DNA of 64,000 nt. Source: Bubalus kerabau. Taxonomy: Eukaryota > Chordata > Mammalia > Artiodactyla > Bovidae. The position numbers and the translations under genes were made by a program. Shown here piece by piece: positions 35,652 through 47,900 of the stretch (positions are counted from its first letter, which is position 1; each line of letters begins with the position of its first letter). A model generated the notes under the pieces. The model was not told the DNA's origin, searched no databases, and worked only from the letters and a program-made list of their open reading frames with translations. The stretch is taken from NCBI RefSeq assembly GCF_029407905.1, contig NC_073645.1, positions 54,207,501 through 54,271,500 of the forward strand, read 5' to 3'.

Positions 35652-36330
35652 TGCAGGGCTGGGACAGGGTTCTCCAGAAGGTTGTGTATGTTCTGAATCA
35701 GTGTCTAATTTATGGTGTTGTCTCCTGTGGCCAGCATTCAAAGGTCCAAAAATCACGGGGTGGAATGGGAGTGGTAACACTCACTGTTGGCCCTAGTGAT
35801 CTGGTGGAGACTTGTGTTTCCTGTTCCCACAACCATATATTCCACTGGCCTGGAGGTCTTAGTGCCAGAGGGAGGAATGCTTCTATTGGAAGATATAATG
35901 ATGGTTCCATTGAACTGGAAGTTAAAGACTGCTGCTCAGCCACTTTGGGCTTCTTATGCCTGTGAATCAACAGGCAAAGGAGGAAGTTACTGTGCTGGCT
36001 GGTGTGATCGACCCTGACTACTTTGAGTAAACTGGACTACTTCCCTACACTGGAAGTAAGGAAAGCAAGGCTGTCATGCAGGATACACCTTAGAGCTTCT
36101 TTCAGTACTACCATGTCCTGTGATTAATGCCAGTGAAAAACTATAACAACTCAACCCAGCAAGAGTACTAACACCCCACATCTTTCAGGAATAAAGGTTT
36201 GGGTCACTCCACCAGGTAAAAGTGCACAAACAACTGAGTTGCTTAATGAATGCAAAGGGATACAGAATGTGTGGTGGAAGGTGAGGGAAGTTATAAATAC
36301 CAGCTATGATTCCATGACCAGTTTGTTTTT
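35652..36330 (+). mobile_element. ERV-L-like pol relic, right part (integrase end / dUTPase region)
   Basis: The left relic's text resumes directly after BovB. Open frames 35684-35965 and 35787-36017 carry split pieces of one ancestral reading frame, so frameshifts are frequent. The order fits the integrase C-terminus followed by the dUTPase-like domain typical of ERV-L. It is non-functional. A BovB 3' end takes over near 36330. Confidence 0.55.
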
Positions 36331-37650
36331 GTTGTTCAGTCACTATGTTGTAGTTAACTCTTTGCAGCCCCATGAGCTGCAGCACGCCAGGCTCCCTTGT
36401 CCTTCACTATCTTCTGGAGTTCGCTCAGATTCATGTCCATTGAGTCAGTGATGCTATCTAAACATGTCATCCTCTGTAGCCCCCTTCTCCTTTTGCCTTA
36501 ATCTTGCCCTGAGAGTTCAGTTGGTAACAAATCCGCCTCCAATGCAGGAGACTCTGGTTCAATTCCTGGGCCAGGAAGATCCACTGGAGAAGGGATATGC
36601 TACCCACTCCAGTATTCTTGGGCTTCCTTTGTGGCTCAGCTGGTAAAGAATCCACATGCAGTGTGGGAGACCTGGGTTCGATCCCTGTGTTGGGAAGATC
36701 TCCTGGAGAAGGGAAAGGCTACCCACTCTAGTATTCTGGCATGAAGAATTCCATAGACTGTATAGTCCATGGGGTCACAGAGAGACATGACTGACTGACT
36801 TTCACTTTCACTGCCCAGCATCAGTGTCTTTTCCAATGAGTCAGCTCTTTGCATCAGGAGCATCAAGTTTTTGGCACTCAGCCTTCTTTATGGTCCAACT
36901 CTCACATCCATACATGACTACTGGAAAAACCATAGCTTTGACTATATGGACCTTTGAGTTGCAAAGAATTGATGCTTTCAAATTGTGGTGCTGCAGAAGA
37001 CTCTTGAGAGTCCCCTGGACGGCAAGGAGATCAAACCAGTCAATCCGAAAGGAAATCAACCCTGAATATTCATTGGAAGGACTGATGCTAAACCTGAAGC
37101 TCCAATACTTTGGCCACCTGGTGCTGGAGGAAGGAGGAGGAGAAGGGGGTGACAGAGGACGAGACGGTTGGGTGTCATCATGAACTCAATGGACATGAGT
37201 TTAAGCAAACTCTGGGAGATAGTGAAGGACAGAGAAGCCTGTGGTGCTGCAGTCCATCGTGTCGCAGAGCCGGAAGTGAATGAACAACAGCCTTCTTTAG
37301 GTCCAACTCTCACATCCATACATGACTACAGGAAAAACACAGCTTCGACCATACGACCTGTGTCAGCAGTGATGTCTGCTCTTTAATTCTCTGTATAGGT
37401 TTGTCATAACTTCCTTCCAAGGAGCAAACATCTTTTAATATCATGGCTGCAGTTACCATCCGAAGTGATTTTGGAGCCTTGGAAAATAAAACCTCTCACT
37501 GCTTTGACTTTGCCCCCTTCTATTTGCCACGAAGTTATGGGACCAAATGCCATGATCTTAGTGTTTGTTTTTTTTTTAATGTTTTAAGCCAACTTTTTCA
37601 CTCTCCTCTTTCACTCTCATCAAGAGGCTCTTTAGTTCTTCACTTTCTTC
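36330..37650. mobile_element. BovB mosaic with changing orientation and a dimeric SINE
   Basis: In order: antisense BovB 3' end (36330-36487); sense dimeric Bov-tA (36488-36815); antisense BovB resuming (36816-36955); sense BovB C-terminal segment to its 3' end (36957-37285); antisense BovB again (37288-37650). The SINE splits one antisense copy. The sense and antisense pieces at 36.9-37.65 kb overlap in element coordinates, so at least two insertions are involved. Confidence 0.8.
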
Positions 37651-37987
37651 CAGTAGAAAGTTACAGAAACAGATATAAATCCATTTCTGTAACTGGTCAT
37701 GTATACAGAAATGAGAATTGTTGAGGTTATCTACCTCCTTATGTTCACTGTCCTACCTGGATGGGGAAGCCTTTCAAGAGATGGAATCTCCTTGTACCTA
37801 TGAATTCACTGTCTTTTGACTCAAGAGCACAGACTTTGACTCCCATCATTGCCCTTGAGTTGATGCATTCCTGTGGATTTGGAACATGCCATAAGCACAC
37901 AACACTCCTAGAATGATTGAGTCCCAGAACACTGAGGATAACATACTATGTTCTTGTAACAAGTGTCTCAGGTATAGATTTTGTGCC
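37651..37987. other. Unassigned, possible further ERV-L sequence
   Basis: This stretch between BovB pieces may be a further piece of the ERV-L-like relic (GAGGTTATCTACCTCCTTATG, ATGGGGAAGCCTTTCAAGAG), but I cannot confirm it. No gene. Confidence 0.3.
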
Positions 37988-38470
37988 CAGTTCAGTTCAG
38001 TTGCTCACTCGTGTCCGACTCTTTGTGACCCCATGAACTGCAGCACGCCAGGCCTCCCTGTCCATCACCAACTCCCGGAGTCCACCCAAACTCATGTCTG
38101 TTGAGTCGGTGATGCCATCCAACCATCTCATCCTCTGTTGTCCCCTTCTCCTCCTGCCCTCAATCTTTCCCAGCATCAGGGTCTTCTCAAACGAGTCAGC
38201 TCTTTGCATCAGGTGGCCAAAGTATCGGAGTTTCAGCTTCAGCATCAGTCCTTCCAATGAACACCCAGGACTGATCTCCTTTAGGCTGGACTGGTTTGAT
38301 CTCCTTGCATTCCAAGGGACTCTGAAGAGTTTTCTCCAACACCACAATTCAAAAGCATCAATTCTTTGGCACTCAGCTTTCTTTATAGTCCAGCTCTCAC
38401 ATCCATACATGACCACTGGAAAAATCATAGCCTTGACTAGATGGACCTTTGTTGACAAAGTAATGTCTCA
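37988..38470 (-). mobile_element. BovB LINE 3' end, antisense
   Basis: The minus-strand frame 38458-37997 (153 codons, open) is the BovB C-terminal domain with CESWTIKKAE, ELWCWR and RRRRGQQRMRWLDGITDS. The 3' end lies at 37988 (CAGTTCAGTTGCTC). Confidence 0.93.
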
Positions 38471-38919
38471 AATTTCATTTAGGTCCAATTACAATTCTTT
38501 TTCTCAGCTAATCAGTGGGTACTGTGGGCACAGAACTGACTGGCTGAGGACCCCAGCACTTTGGTCCTCACTGTTGATATTTCTGGGATTCTGTGTGGTC
38601 CAGGCCTGAATAAGGAATGGAAGACAATCACAGGGTGGGTGTGCAGAACCTATGGGCCTGTTGTAAGATGGTCTCAGTCTTGTATCCCTCTGTGTGGGGA
38701 GCCAGAACAACATGTCAAGTGCTAGAGATGAGCAGTCAGGGGACTGTGAGGTTAGGGAAACATTTACTGAGTGTCTGCTGTGGGTTTCTGGCTGAAGACA
38801 AGAGGCAGAGTGTGGCCAGGCTTTCATTCAGACTCAGGTGCCGGGTGTCCCGGGATGGATACCCCTCCTCCCCGAGCCTAGCACAGAGGCAGATGAGGCA
38901 GTTGTATTGAAGTAGTGCC
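38471..38919. other. Intergenic gap before SYCE1 3' end
   Basis: Nothing recognised. It separates the BovB from the SYCE1 poly(A) signal; the two genes' 3' ends are about 24 kb apart. Confidence 0.5.
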
Positions 38920-38925
38920 TTTATT
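38920..38925 (-). terminator. SYCE1 poly(A) signal overlapping the stop codon
   Basis: On the minus strand the end reads AGTAAATAAAGG: stop TAA at 38923-38921 lies within AATAAA (38925-38920). No other hexamer is needed, so the 3' UTR would be only some 15-25 bases. Confidence 0.75.
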
Positions 38926-41900
38926 TACTGAAGTCCAAGTCATAAGCTCCAGTGCAGGGTGGGTTCTCCTTGCTTCGGGGCATCATGTGCTCCTTGGTGG
39001 ATGGCTCTGGGTCTTTATCCTCACTGACTCCAAGGGGCTTGGGATTGGCCTGTGAGAGGTCAGGGTTTGAGGCAGGAGTCTCATCAGATCCCTGTGCCCA
39101 CACCCTCCATGGGTCCTGCCCCTCCTCACCCCACCACTGCCAGCCTCTGCACTTTTGCCTGGGATGTGTCCCATTGGAAATGCCCTTCCCTGAGGACCAT
39201 CTTCTGAGGTGCCTTCCCACCCACAGCTCCTCTCACAAGCTCTCTGCTCCCTGCATCGGATTCCAGGACTCACAGCTTCTCCTAGGCCAGCCTCCTCCTC
39301 TTGCTTGCTCTGGGCTTGGGCAGGGACCTGTACCCCAAGTTTTTCCAGCTCCTCCTTCAGCCTGGATAGAAAGAGGTCGGGAGTGGGGTAGGAGGATGTG
39401 GAGGGAGAAGGGTAGGACTGTAAAGGGACCAAGAGACAGAGACTAGAAGGGAGCAGAGACTCCCTCAGCCACCTTCCCTTTGGGGACTCGGGGGAAGGGC
39501 TCCATGCCCACCTCTGCCTCTTCTGCTGCAGCTGCTGACACTTCTGTTGCAGCTGCTCCTGGCGCTGGGCAGCAGCCTCCAGCAGCTCCTGGGCTTTCCT
39601 ATTCTCCTCCTCAAACAAATGACTGAGGGTGGGGCACGGGTGCTGGCAGCTGTCCCCCTCCACTCAGTCCCCCCTCCCCATCCGGGTCTTACACCACAGC
39701 TGCTGCCTCCGGGCTGCGCAGGAAGAGCCCTTCACTGATTGTGTGGCCCTTGGCTCCAAACTGCGAGCACAGACGATGCTTCACATCCTCCAGCTTTGCC
39801 TCCACCAGCTTCTCTGCAGCAGGAAGGAACGGATGGGCAGGGCAGGGCAGGGCAGGGCAGGGCAGATCAGGGCATCCCCATCTTCCAGGCCTCACCTTCC
39901 TTAAGCAACTGCTCCTTGCTGCTGTCCAGGGTGCTGATCTCCAGGGCCAGCCGCTCTGGTTTCTGATGGATAATAAAGGAGACCTGTCCGCAACTCCTGG
40001 CTTTCTCCCACGTGCCTCAGAGAAGCCAATCTGGATCTGGTCTTTACTCATATGCCTCACTTCCTGCATGCCAGGCACAGTGCAGCTTCAGGGCCTCTGC
40101 ATTGGCCATTCCCTCTGTCTGGAATTGTTCTACCCCAGATACCTGTGGTGCTAGGCAGGAGAAGCTCATAAGGTAGTTAGTGTTCAGGAATTCTGCAAGG
40201 GCATCCTGCAAACGCCAAAATTCAAGACTGTTCTCTGGAGAGTCAGTTATCAGTTCAGCACCGTAGCTCCTACTCTTCCCTCCATGTGACCTCACTGAGT
40301 CTGTCCGTCCTGACTTTCACTCTCTGCCTATTTTCTTGTCTGGGACCCTAGGCGGCAGATAGTGGCCTGTTATTTCCCCACTATCTTCCCTGTGACTGTG
40401 CTGGCCCCAAAGACATCCGTGAATCTGCTCCATGGATGCCTCCTCGGCTCTTCAGTTCCTCGTCAACTCTTAGGGCCCCTGGGAGGCACAGAGACGCGTG
40501 AGCAGGGTCAGTGAAGATGACAGCACCTGGCGGCGGTGAGGGTGCTGAGGAGCTAGGTTCAGGGCGACTCTGACGTATGGCTGCTGGGCTCGCGCAGGAG
40601 CCGCGTGTGGCAGTCGGCAGGAGGGCGGCCTGCGGGATGGCATGGCTCTGGGCCTGGTGCTGCCAGGGAGGGTGTGCAAGGTGGGGAGAGTAGCTCTGAG
40701 TGACTCACGTGGAATTCCCACAGGTCCTTATACTGGCTCATCAGGTCCTCCAGTTGCTCCTCGAAATCCAACCTGGGAACCAAACACACAGGATGAGGGG
40801 CTGTGGGCTGAGACACCCGTCCCAACCTGGTTCACACTGGAGTCTTTATGCACAGACGTGAGGGAGCTTGCTTGTGCTCTTCACTCTGCTGCAAGAGCCT
40901 TTGCCTCCTTGACCCTCCAAGCTTCAGCTCAGCCAGGTCTTCTCATTCCCATTCCTAGTATGACCTCCTCCCCGCTTACAACCCACCCAGCCCCCCGTGC
41001 CTTGGGAGGCGGGCCTTACCTCAGCTGCCTCTGTTTGTTCTTTTCTTGCTCAATCTGGGAGTTCAGGGCAGAAATCCGCTCTTTGCACTCCTGCAGCATG
41101 GTTTGCTTCCTGGCAAGAGGCAAGGCAGTCACCATGCTTTCTGAATAATCTCTCCCTAGGAGGGGCCTGGGGTGGAGCTCCCATTTCCTTCTCTTGACAT
41201 CTGTTGTAGCCTTCCAGAATGAGTTCCTTTCTGTAACTTTTGGGGTGGTATGAACACATGCCCTCTGGAATGTCATTGTGAAGATTAGGGAGATGAGTGT
41301 GAGTGTGGTCACACACACAAGCACACACATATTGATCTCATGTGAATTCCTCAAACATATTCAGTGTTGGTATGCTAGGGGCTTGGAGGTCTCTGGTCAC
41401 GAAATGAGCAATATAAGCATTCAGGAGCTAGAGAGATGGGTGAATAGAAGGATAATGGGTGAATGGAGAGAGGCTGGTGGACAGATGGTTGGCGTGATAC
41501 CTAAATGAAGGGACAGATGAAACTATAAAAAGCACAGAATAAAAACCAGCTGAAGGAATTTAATTGACATTCTAGCAAATGAATGATTATCTCAGTGAAT
41601 AAGATGGTAATCAATACTACGACCTACTGTTGGGAGTCACGGTCTCCATATTTTATAGAGGAAGATGATGAGAGCTGTGGGTCTAAGGCCGATTTGCCTT
41701 AGGTTTTTTTTTTTTTTTAACAGGATGAAGGGGTAGCGCTCAACAGGGGCTAGGTGGAAGCTCTTACCTCTGTGCCTCATTCTCCTTATCCTGGCAGTGG
41801 AGCCGGAGGATCCTCAGGGTCTCTGCAGGGAGAGGAAGTTAGGACCCTGTGAGAGCCCATCATGGCTGAGGTTTGTGCAGGGGTAAAAACACCAGAGGTC

Positions 41901-44900
41901 TCCTCCTGAAGAGCTAATGGGACTCTGGTGGAAGCCACAGGAGGGAGGCAAGGTGATTCAGCCTTCAGAAGGCTTTCATTGCTATAGAGTGGGTTTCTGA
42001 AAGGCGGCAAAGGCAAAAACCTGGAGATAAAGTAGGTGCAATTACCTTGTTTTTTGCTCAAGATCTCTTTCAGGCGTACTTTCTCTCCACTCACTGGAAA
42101 ACATAGAAACATGTTTGGGCATCACCAACCACCCACTGTACCCTGAGAGACTGGGCTTGGCAAGCCCTACCCCCAACCCCAAATGTAGACCCCCTTCGAA
42201 GTAAGTCCCCTTCCCCTCTTTTGCGCATGCTCCCTGTGGGCACCAAAGGGTACTTGATAAAGGGTGGCTGAGAGGACCCTGTGGAATGCCAGTGCAGTTA
42301 CACGGAGGGAAGAGAAAAACACTTCACAACAAGTTGGGTAAAGGCTGTGAAGAAACACATCAAGCAGTAAGGGGCATGTGACTAGGTGGGGGCAGTGTGC
42401 TGACTCTGGGTGGGGAGATTGGGGAAAGCCTCTCTGAGAAAGGGGCATTTGAGCTGAGAGCTGAATGATGTCTTCAGGCAATAGGAATCTGTATTATACG
42501 GGGGATCTACCTAGGAAAGGTCCTGATGTAGGAGTATGCTTGGCGGAGTTTCAGGAACACTCCCCCAAATAGAGTGGGATGGGGGAGATTGGTAGGCCCT
42601 GAAGTTGGTGAGGGTGCAGGAGTGCTTGGCCACAGCAATGATGCTGACTGTCTGGAATATTGGGTTCAAGGATGCGTGACATTTTGGGGACCTCTGGGTG
42701 ATCCCCCCCAGGCTTACATGAGTCCAGTTCTTTCTGCAGGGTCTCCCAGACAGTCCGGGCGTCTCCCAGCTCCTCACTAGCTTTCTTTTTTGCTGTGTCA
42801 AACCGTAGGACATCGTGTAAGTGTCTGTCCTTGCAAACATTTCACACTTGTCTTCAAGTAAACCTAGAGGGGCCCCTAGAGGATTTTACAGAGCAGGAAA
42901 CAAGTCTCCCGGAGCCAAAGCCCTTCTTGGGCTCAGCTGACAGCAGGGCCAGGTTAGTAAACATGTGACTGCAGCTCCTGTCTTTGGATGGACCAATCCA
43001 TGTTTGGTTTAATGCTCCCCTGTTTCAAAACACCAAGTAATTTTGAATAAGGGGCTCTGCAAATCATGTAACCACTCCTGGCAGACAAGCCAAGGTCCTG
43101 AGCTCACCTTGCTGCACCTCATTAATCCGGTTAATCAGGACCTCAACCCTGGGTTCTAGGCTTCCCACTGCAGGGAGAAAAGGAGGCTGAGTGAAAATGA
43201 CAGGGCAGGCAGAGGAAGCTGGATGCCCTCCAAGGGCTCACATTCTGGGGAGGGGAGGCAGCAACACATAGAGACACCGAGTCAGGTTGTGGTAACTTCA
43301 AGAGAAATAGAGGAACAACAGATTAAAAAATGAAGGAGTGGGAAGTGCTCCTTCAGATATGGCAAGACCTCTTGAGGGCCCCAAATCAAGTGAGGAGGGC
43401 AGGCCTTGCAGTTCCCTGGGTCGGGGTAGGAGACAGTCAGTGCAAAGGCCTACTCGAGATAGGAACATGGGTGGACGGTGCCTGGTAGCAAGAAGAGAGC
43501 ACAAAATCCTGGAAATTCAGTAGAGTATAGGGGGAGCCAAATGGATGGCCAGTAAGGGGACTGAAACTGTGTTTTGGGGAAATGTTTTGTATTTTATCTC
43601 CTTATACTTAAATTTTGAATCATGGAGTCATATTTTTACTTCAAAAAATTAACTTTTGAAACTAAGAGAGAATAAATGAGTTAATTTCCCAAGGTGGTGA
43701 ATTTGGTGGCTTAGAATTGATTCCACTTCTGCCTGACCCCAAACCTCGGGCTGAGCCTCAGTTATAGAGGAGACACGTGACCTTTCTGCAACTTCTTCAC
43801 CATTTCCATCAAGTCTTCAATTTTCTGTGAAGACTTGGCCTGCCCTGCGGAGACAAAACCAAACATTTTAGTATGTAGTAATGACAAGCCTAAGGAAGGG
43901 TCTGATAACTTGGGCTGGGACTGAAGTGGGCTGAGGGCAGGTCTCCAGCCAGAGTGGTGCCTCTGCTCCTTGACCTGAGGGAGGCACTGCAGAAGAGGTG
44001 AATCAGAGAGACCCCATTCATGGTCATCTTTTCCTAAAGGGTGATTGACACCATAGATTTCCCCTTAATAAGACTCAGAGCAAGAGAAAGGGTACACTCT
44101 TACTGTTGATACTGTTCAAGGCTTGGTCAAAGCTCAGGATGTAAAAACAGAAAAGAAGAAATAGTATTAAAAATTGGAAACAAGGAGTTAGAAGTCACTG
44201 TAAATGGTAGGTGACATAATCAACTATAGATTTACAGAGAATATAACCCAAAGAAATCTCAGAAGGAATAGTGAGAAATTTTAATGATGTACCTTTAAAC
44301 ATATAAACACAAATAGCTTTTCTATATATATGTTTCATATTCAGTTCAGTTCAGTCACTCAGTCATGTCTGACTCTTTGCGACCCCATGAACCGCAGCAC
44401 ACCAGGCCTCCCTGTTCATCATCAACTCCCGGAGCCCACCCAAACCCATGTCCATTGAGTCAGTGATGCCATCCAACCATCTTATCCTCTGTCATCCCCT
44501 TCTCCTCCTGTCCTCAATCTTTCCCAGCATCAGGATCTTTTCAAATGCGTCAGCTCTTCACATCAGGTGGCCAAAGTATTGGAGTTTTCAGCTTCAACAT
44601 CAGTCCTTCCAATGAACACCCAGGACTCATCTCCTTTAGGATGGACTGGTTGGATCTCCTTGCATTCCAAGGGACTCTGAAGACTCTTCTCCAACACCAT
44701 AGTTCAAAAGCATCAATTCCTTGGCACTCAGCTTTCTTTATAGTCCAACTCTCACATCCATACATGACTACTGGAAAAACAATAGCCTTGACTAGATGGA
44801 CCTTTGTTGACAAAGTAATGTCTCTGCTTTTTAATATGCTGTCTATATTGGTCATAACTTTCTTCCAAGGAGTAAGCATCTTTTACTTTCATGGCTGCAA

Positions 44901-47900
44901 TCACCATCTGCAGTGATTTTGGAGCCCAGAAAAATAGTCAGCCACTGTTTCCACTGTTTCCCCATCTATTTGCCATGAAGTGATGGGACCGGATGCCATG
45001 ATCTTCATTTTCTGAATGTTGGGCTTTAAGCCAACTTTTTCACTTTCCTCTTTCACTTTCATCAAGAGGCTCTTTAGTTCTTCTTCACTTTCTGCCTTAA
45101 GGGTGGTGTCATCTGCATATCTGAGGTTCTTGATGTTTCTCCCGGTAATCTTGATTCCAGCTTGTGCTTCCTTCAGCCCAGCATTTCTCATGATGTACTC
45201 CGCATATACGTTGAATAAGCAGGGTGACAATATACAGCCTTGATGTACTCCTTTTCCTATTTGGAACCAGTCTGTTGTTCCATGTCCAGTTCTAACTGTT
45301 GCTTCCTGACCTGCATATAGGTTTCTCAAGAGGCAGGTCAGGTGGTCTGGTATTTCAGAATTTTCCACAGTTTATTGTGATCCACACAGTCAAAGGCTTT
45401 GGCATAGTCAATAAAAGCAGAAATAGATGTGTTTCATATTAACTTGCTTATAATTAATATAGGCATTTATTTTTAATCCTTAATAAATTAGTAGATCCAG
45501 ACAATTATTATTAGTGCTACTAACATGACAATAAAAATAACTGGACATCATGAGCTATTCGATGTAAAAATACAATGGAGGATTCTTGTCAAAAAATAAT
45601 GCTAACACTTGTTAAGCCTATCAACCTAAATAACCAATTTAGAGGAAATACAGGGACAGAGGACCATTTAAGTGGCATATGTGCATGCAATTAGCAACAC
45701 CCACACTGGGAAACTTCACAGGAAAAATAACTCAGTTTCTTTAATTTAAAAAGATTTTAGGGGAAAAAGGAGACAGGAAGACCCTTACAGACAAAAAGAG
45801 ATTAAAGAAACGTATCAACCAATCTCAATAAATGGACAATGTTTGGATTTTGATTCAATCCAATGCACTTTTTAAAATATTGATGACACAATCAGGGAAA
45901 TTTGAAAACTGACTATAGATACTTGAAACAAAGGAATTATTGTAGCTGTTATTCAGATGTGGGGCTTCCCTGGTGGCTCTGATGGTAAAGAATATGCCTG
46001 CAATGCAGGAGACCCAGGTTCAATCCCTGGGTCAGGAAGACTCTCTGGAGAAGGGAATGGCTACCCATTTCAGTATTCTTGCTTGGAGAATTTGATGGAC
46101 AGAGGAGCCTGGTGGGCTACAGTTCATGGGGTCACAAGGAGTTGGACACAACTAAGCGACTAACACACACATTCAGAAGTGGTAATGCCACTGTGGTTAC
46201 TTTTCTGAAAATAGTACTTATGTTTTAGAGATATACATGCAAATATTTATGGATATGTTATGATGCCCAGGGTACTTCAAAATAAAACAGTGGAGTAGGT
46301 GGTAGGGAGGGGCTGAGGATAATGAAGAAACAAGATTGGTCAAGAGCTGATAACTGCTAAAACTGAAAGGTGAGTTCACAGGGTAATTATCCTTAGTTCT
46401 TAATTTTTTTTTAACTGAGTTAGAGCTGGTTTACAATGTTGTGTAAGTTTCTCCTTGCACAGCAAGGAGATTTGGTTATAAATCTATATAGAAACATTTT
46501 CAGATCTTTTTATTATAGACTATAAAATATTGAATATATTGAACATAGTTCCTGCACTATAAGTAGGGTCCTGTTGACTATATTCGCATTTCGATTCCAC
46601 ACATAAATGATATCATGTGATATTTGTCTTTTTCTGTCTGATTTACTTCATTTAGTATGATAACCTCTAGGTTCACCCATGTTGCTGCAAATGGCATTAT
46701 TTCATTCTTTTTATCTTGTTTGTTGTCCATTCACTAAATCATATCTGACTCTTTATGACCTCTTAGACTGCAGCACACCAGGCTCCTGTCTTCCACTATG
46801 ACCCAGAGTTTGCGCAAACTCTTGTCCATTGAGTCGGTGATGCCATCCAACCATCTCATCTTCTGCTGCCCCCTTTTCCTTTTGCCTTCTGTCTTTCCCA
46901 GGATCAAGGTCTTTTTCAATGAGTCAGCTGTTTCCATCAGGTGGCCAAAGTACTGGAGCCTCAGCTTTAGCATCAGACTTTCCAGGGACTATTCAGGGTT
47001 GATTAACATTGTATAGGAGGATTCTCTTGTCTCCACACCCTCTCCAGCACTTATTATTTGTAGATTTTTTTTCATGATTGTCATTCTGATCAGTGTGAGG
47101 TGATACCTTAGTGTAGTTTTGATCTGCATTTCTGTAATAATTAGCAGTGTTGAGTATCTCTTCATGTGCCTAAATTCTTTTGTATATGCTTAAATTTTTC
47201 CATAATAAAAAGGTTTTAAAAAATCACCCAAACAACCAATCAAAATAGAGAAGGTAAGTATTCATTTATACAGAAGAATGGAAAAATAGAGAAAACAGGT
47301 AAGCAAAAACTACACTAATGGTTAATTATATCTGAAAAGATGTATAACCTTAGTCATAATTAAAAAGATGAAAATGACATGTTGTATCCAGCAGCTTGGT
47401 AAAGATTAGTAAGTCTGATAATGCCTTGTGTTGATTACAATGTAGAGAAATAGGCACTAATGCACACTGACAGACTGTGAAAACTGATGCAAACTTTTGG
47501 AGGACAGGTTGGCTGCATCAACATTTTCAAGACAAAATTTCACTTCTATGAATTTATCCATCAGATATGCTTGGTTACATATCTATGTCAAAAGTGGGAA
47601 ACTTGAATGCCCATCAGTAGAGAACTTATGATTCATGCCCACAAGAGAATACTGTGCAGCCATTGAAAAGGAGGTAGAGTTATATGTATTAACAATGAAA
47701 GAGATCCAAGATAGACTGAAAGGAAAGAAAGTACAAAACAGTATAATATAGAATCCCATCTGGCTACAGAAAGAGGTGAAAAAAATATTTTGTCAGTCTA
47801 AAAATATATGTGTCTTATTTCTAGAAAATTTCTGGCTCAAATCACACAAAAATATTTTCAACAGTAGTTCTTTTGGAAAGTAGAAGTGGAAGGATAGGTA

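Noticed and set aside
38983..39663. 226-codon minus-strand open frame
   Set aside because: It reads through SYCE1 exons 11 and 12 and the introns beside them; splice sites and homology show that only parts are coding.
45962..46170. Functional tRNA gene suggested by tRNA-like head
   Set aside because: This and similar heads belong to Bov-tA or CHR SINEs with standard bodies and no tRNA fold.
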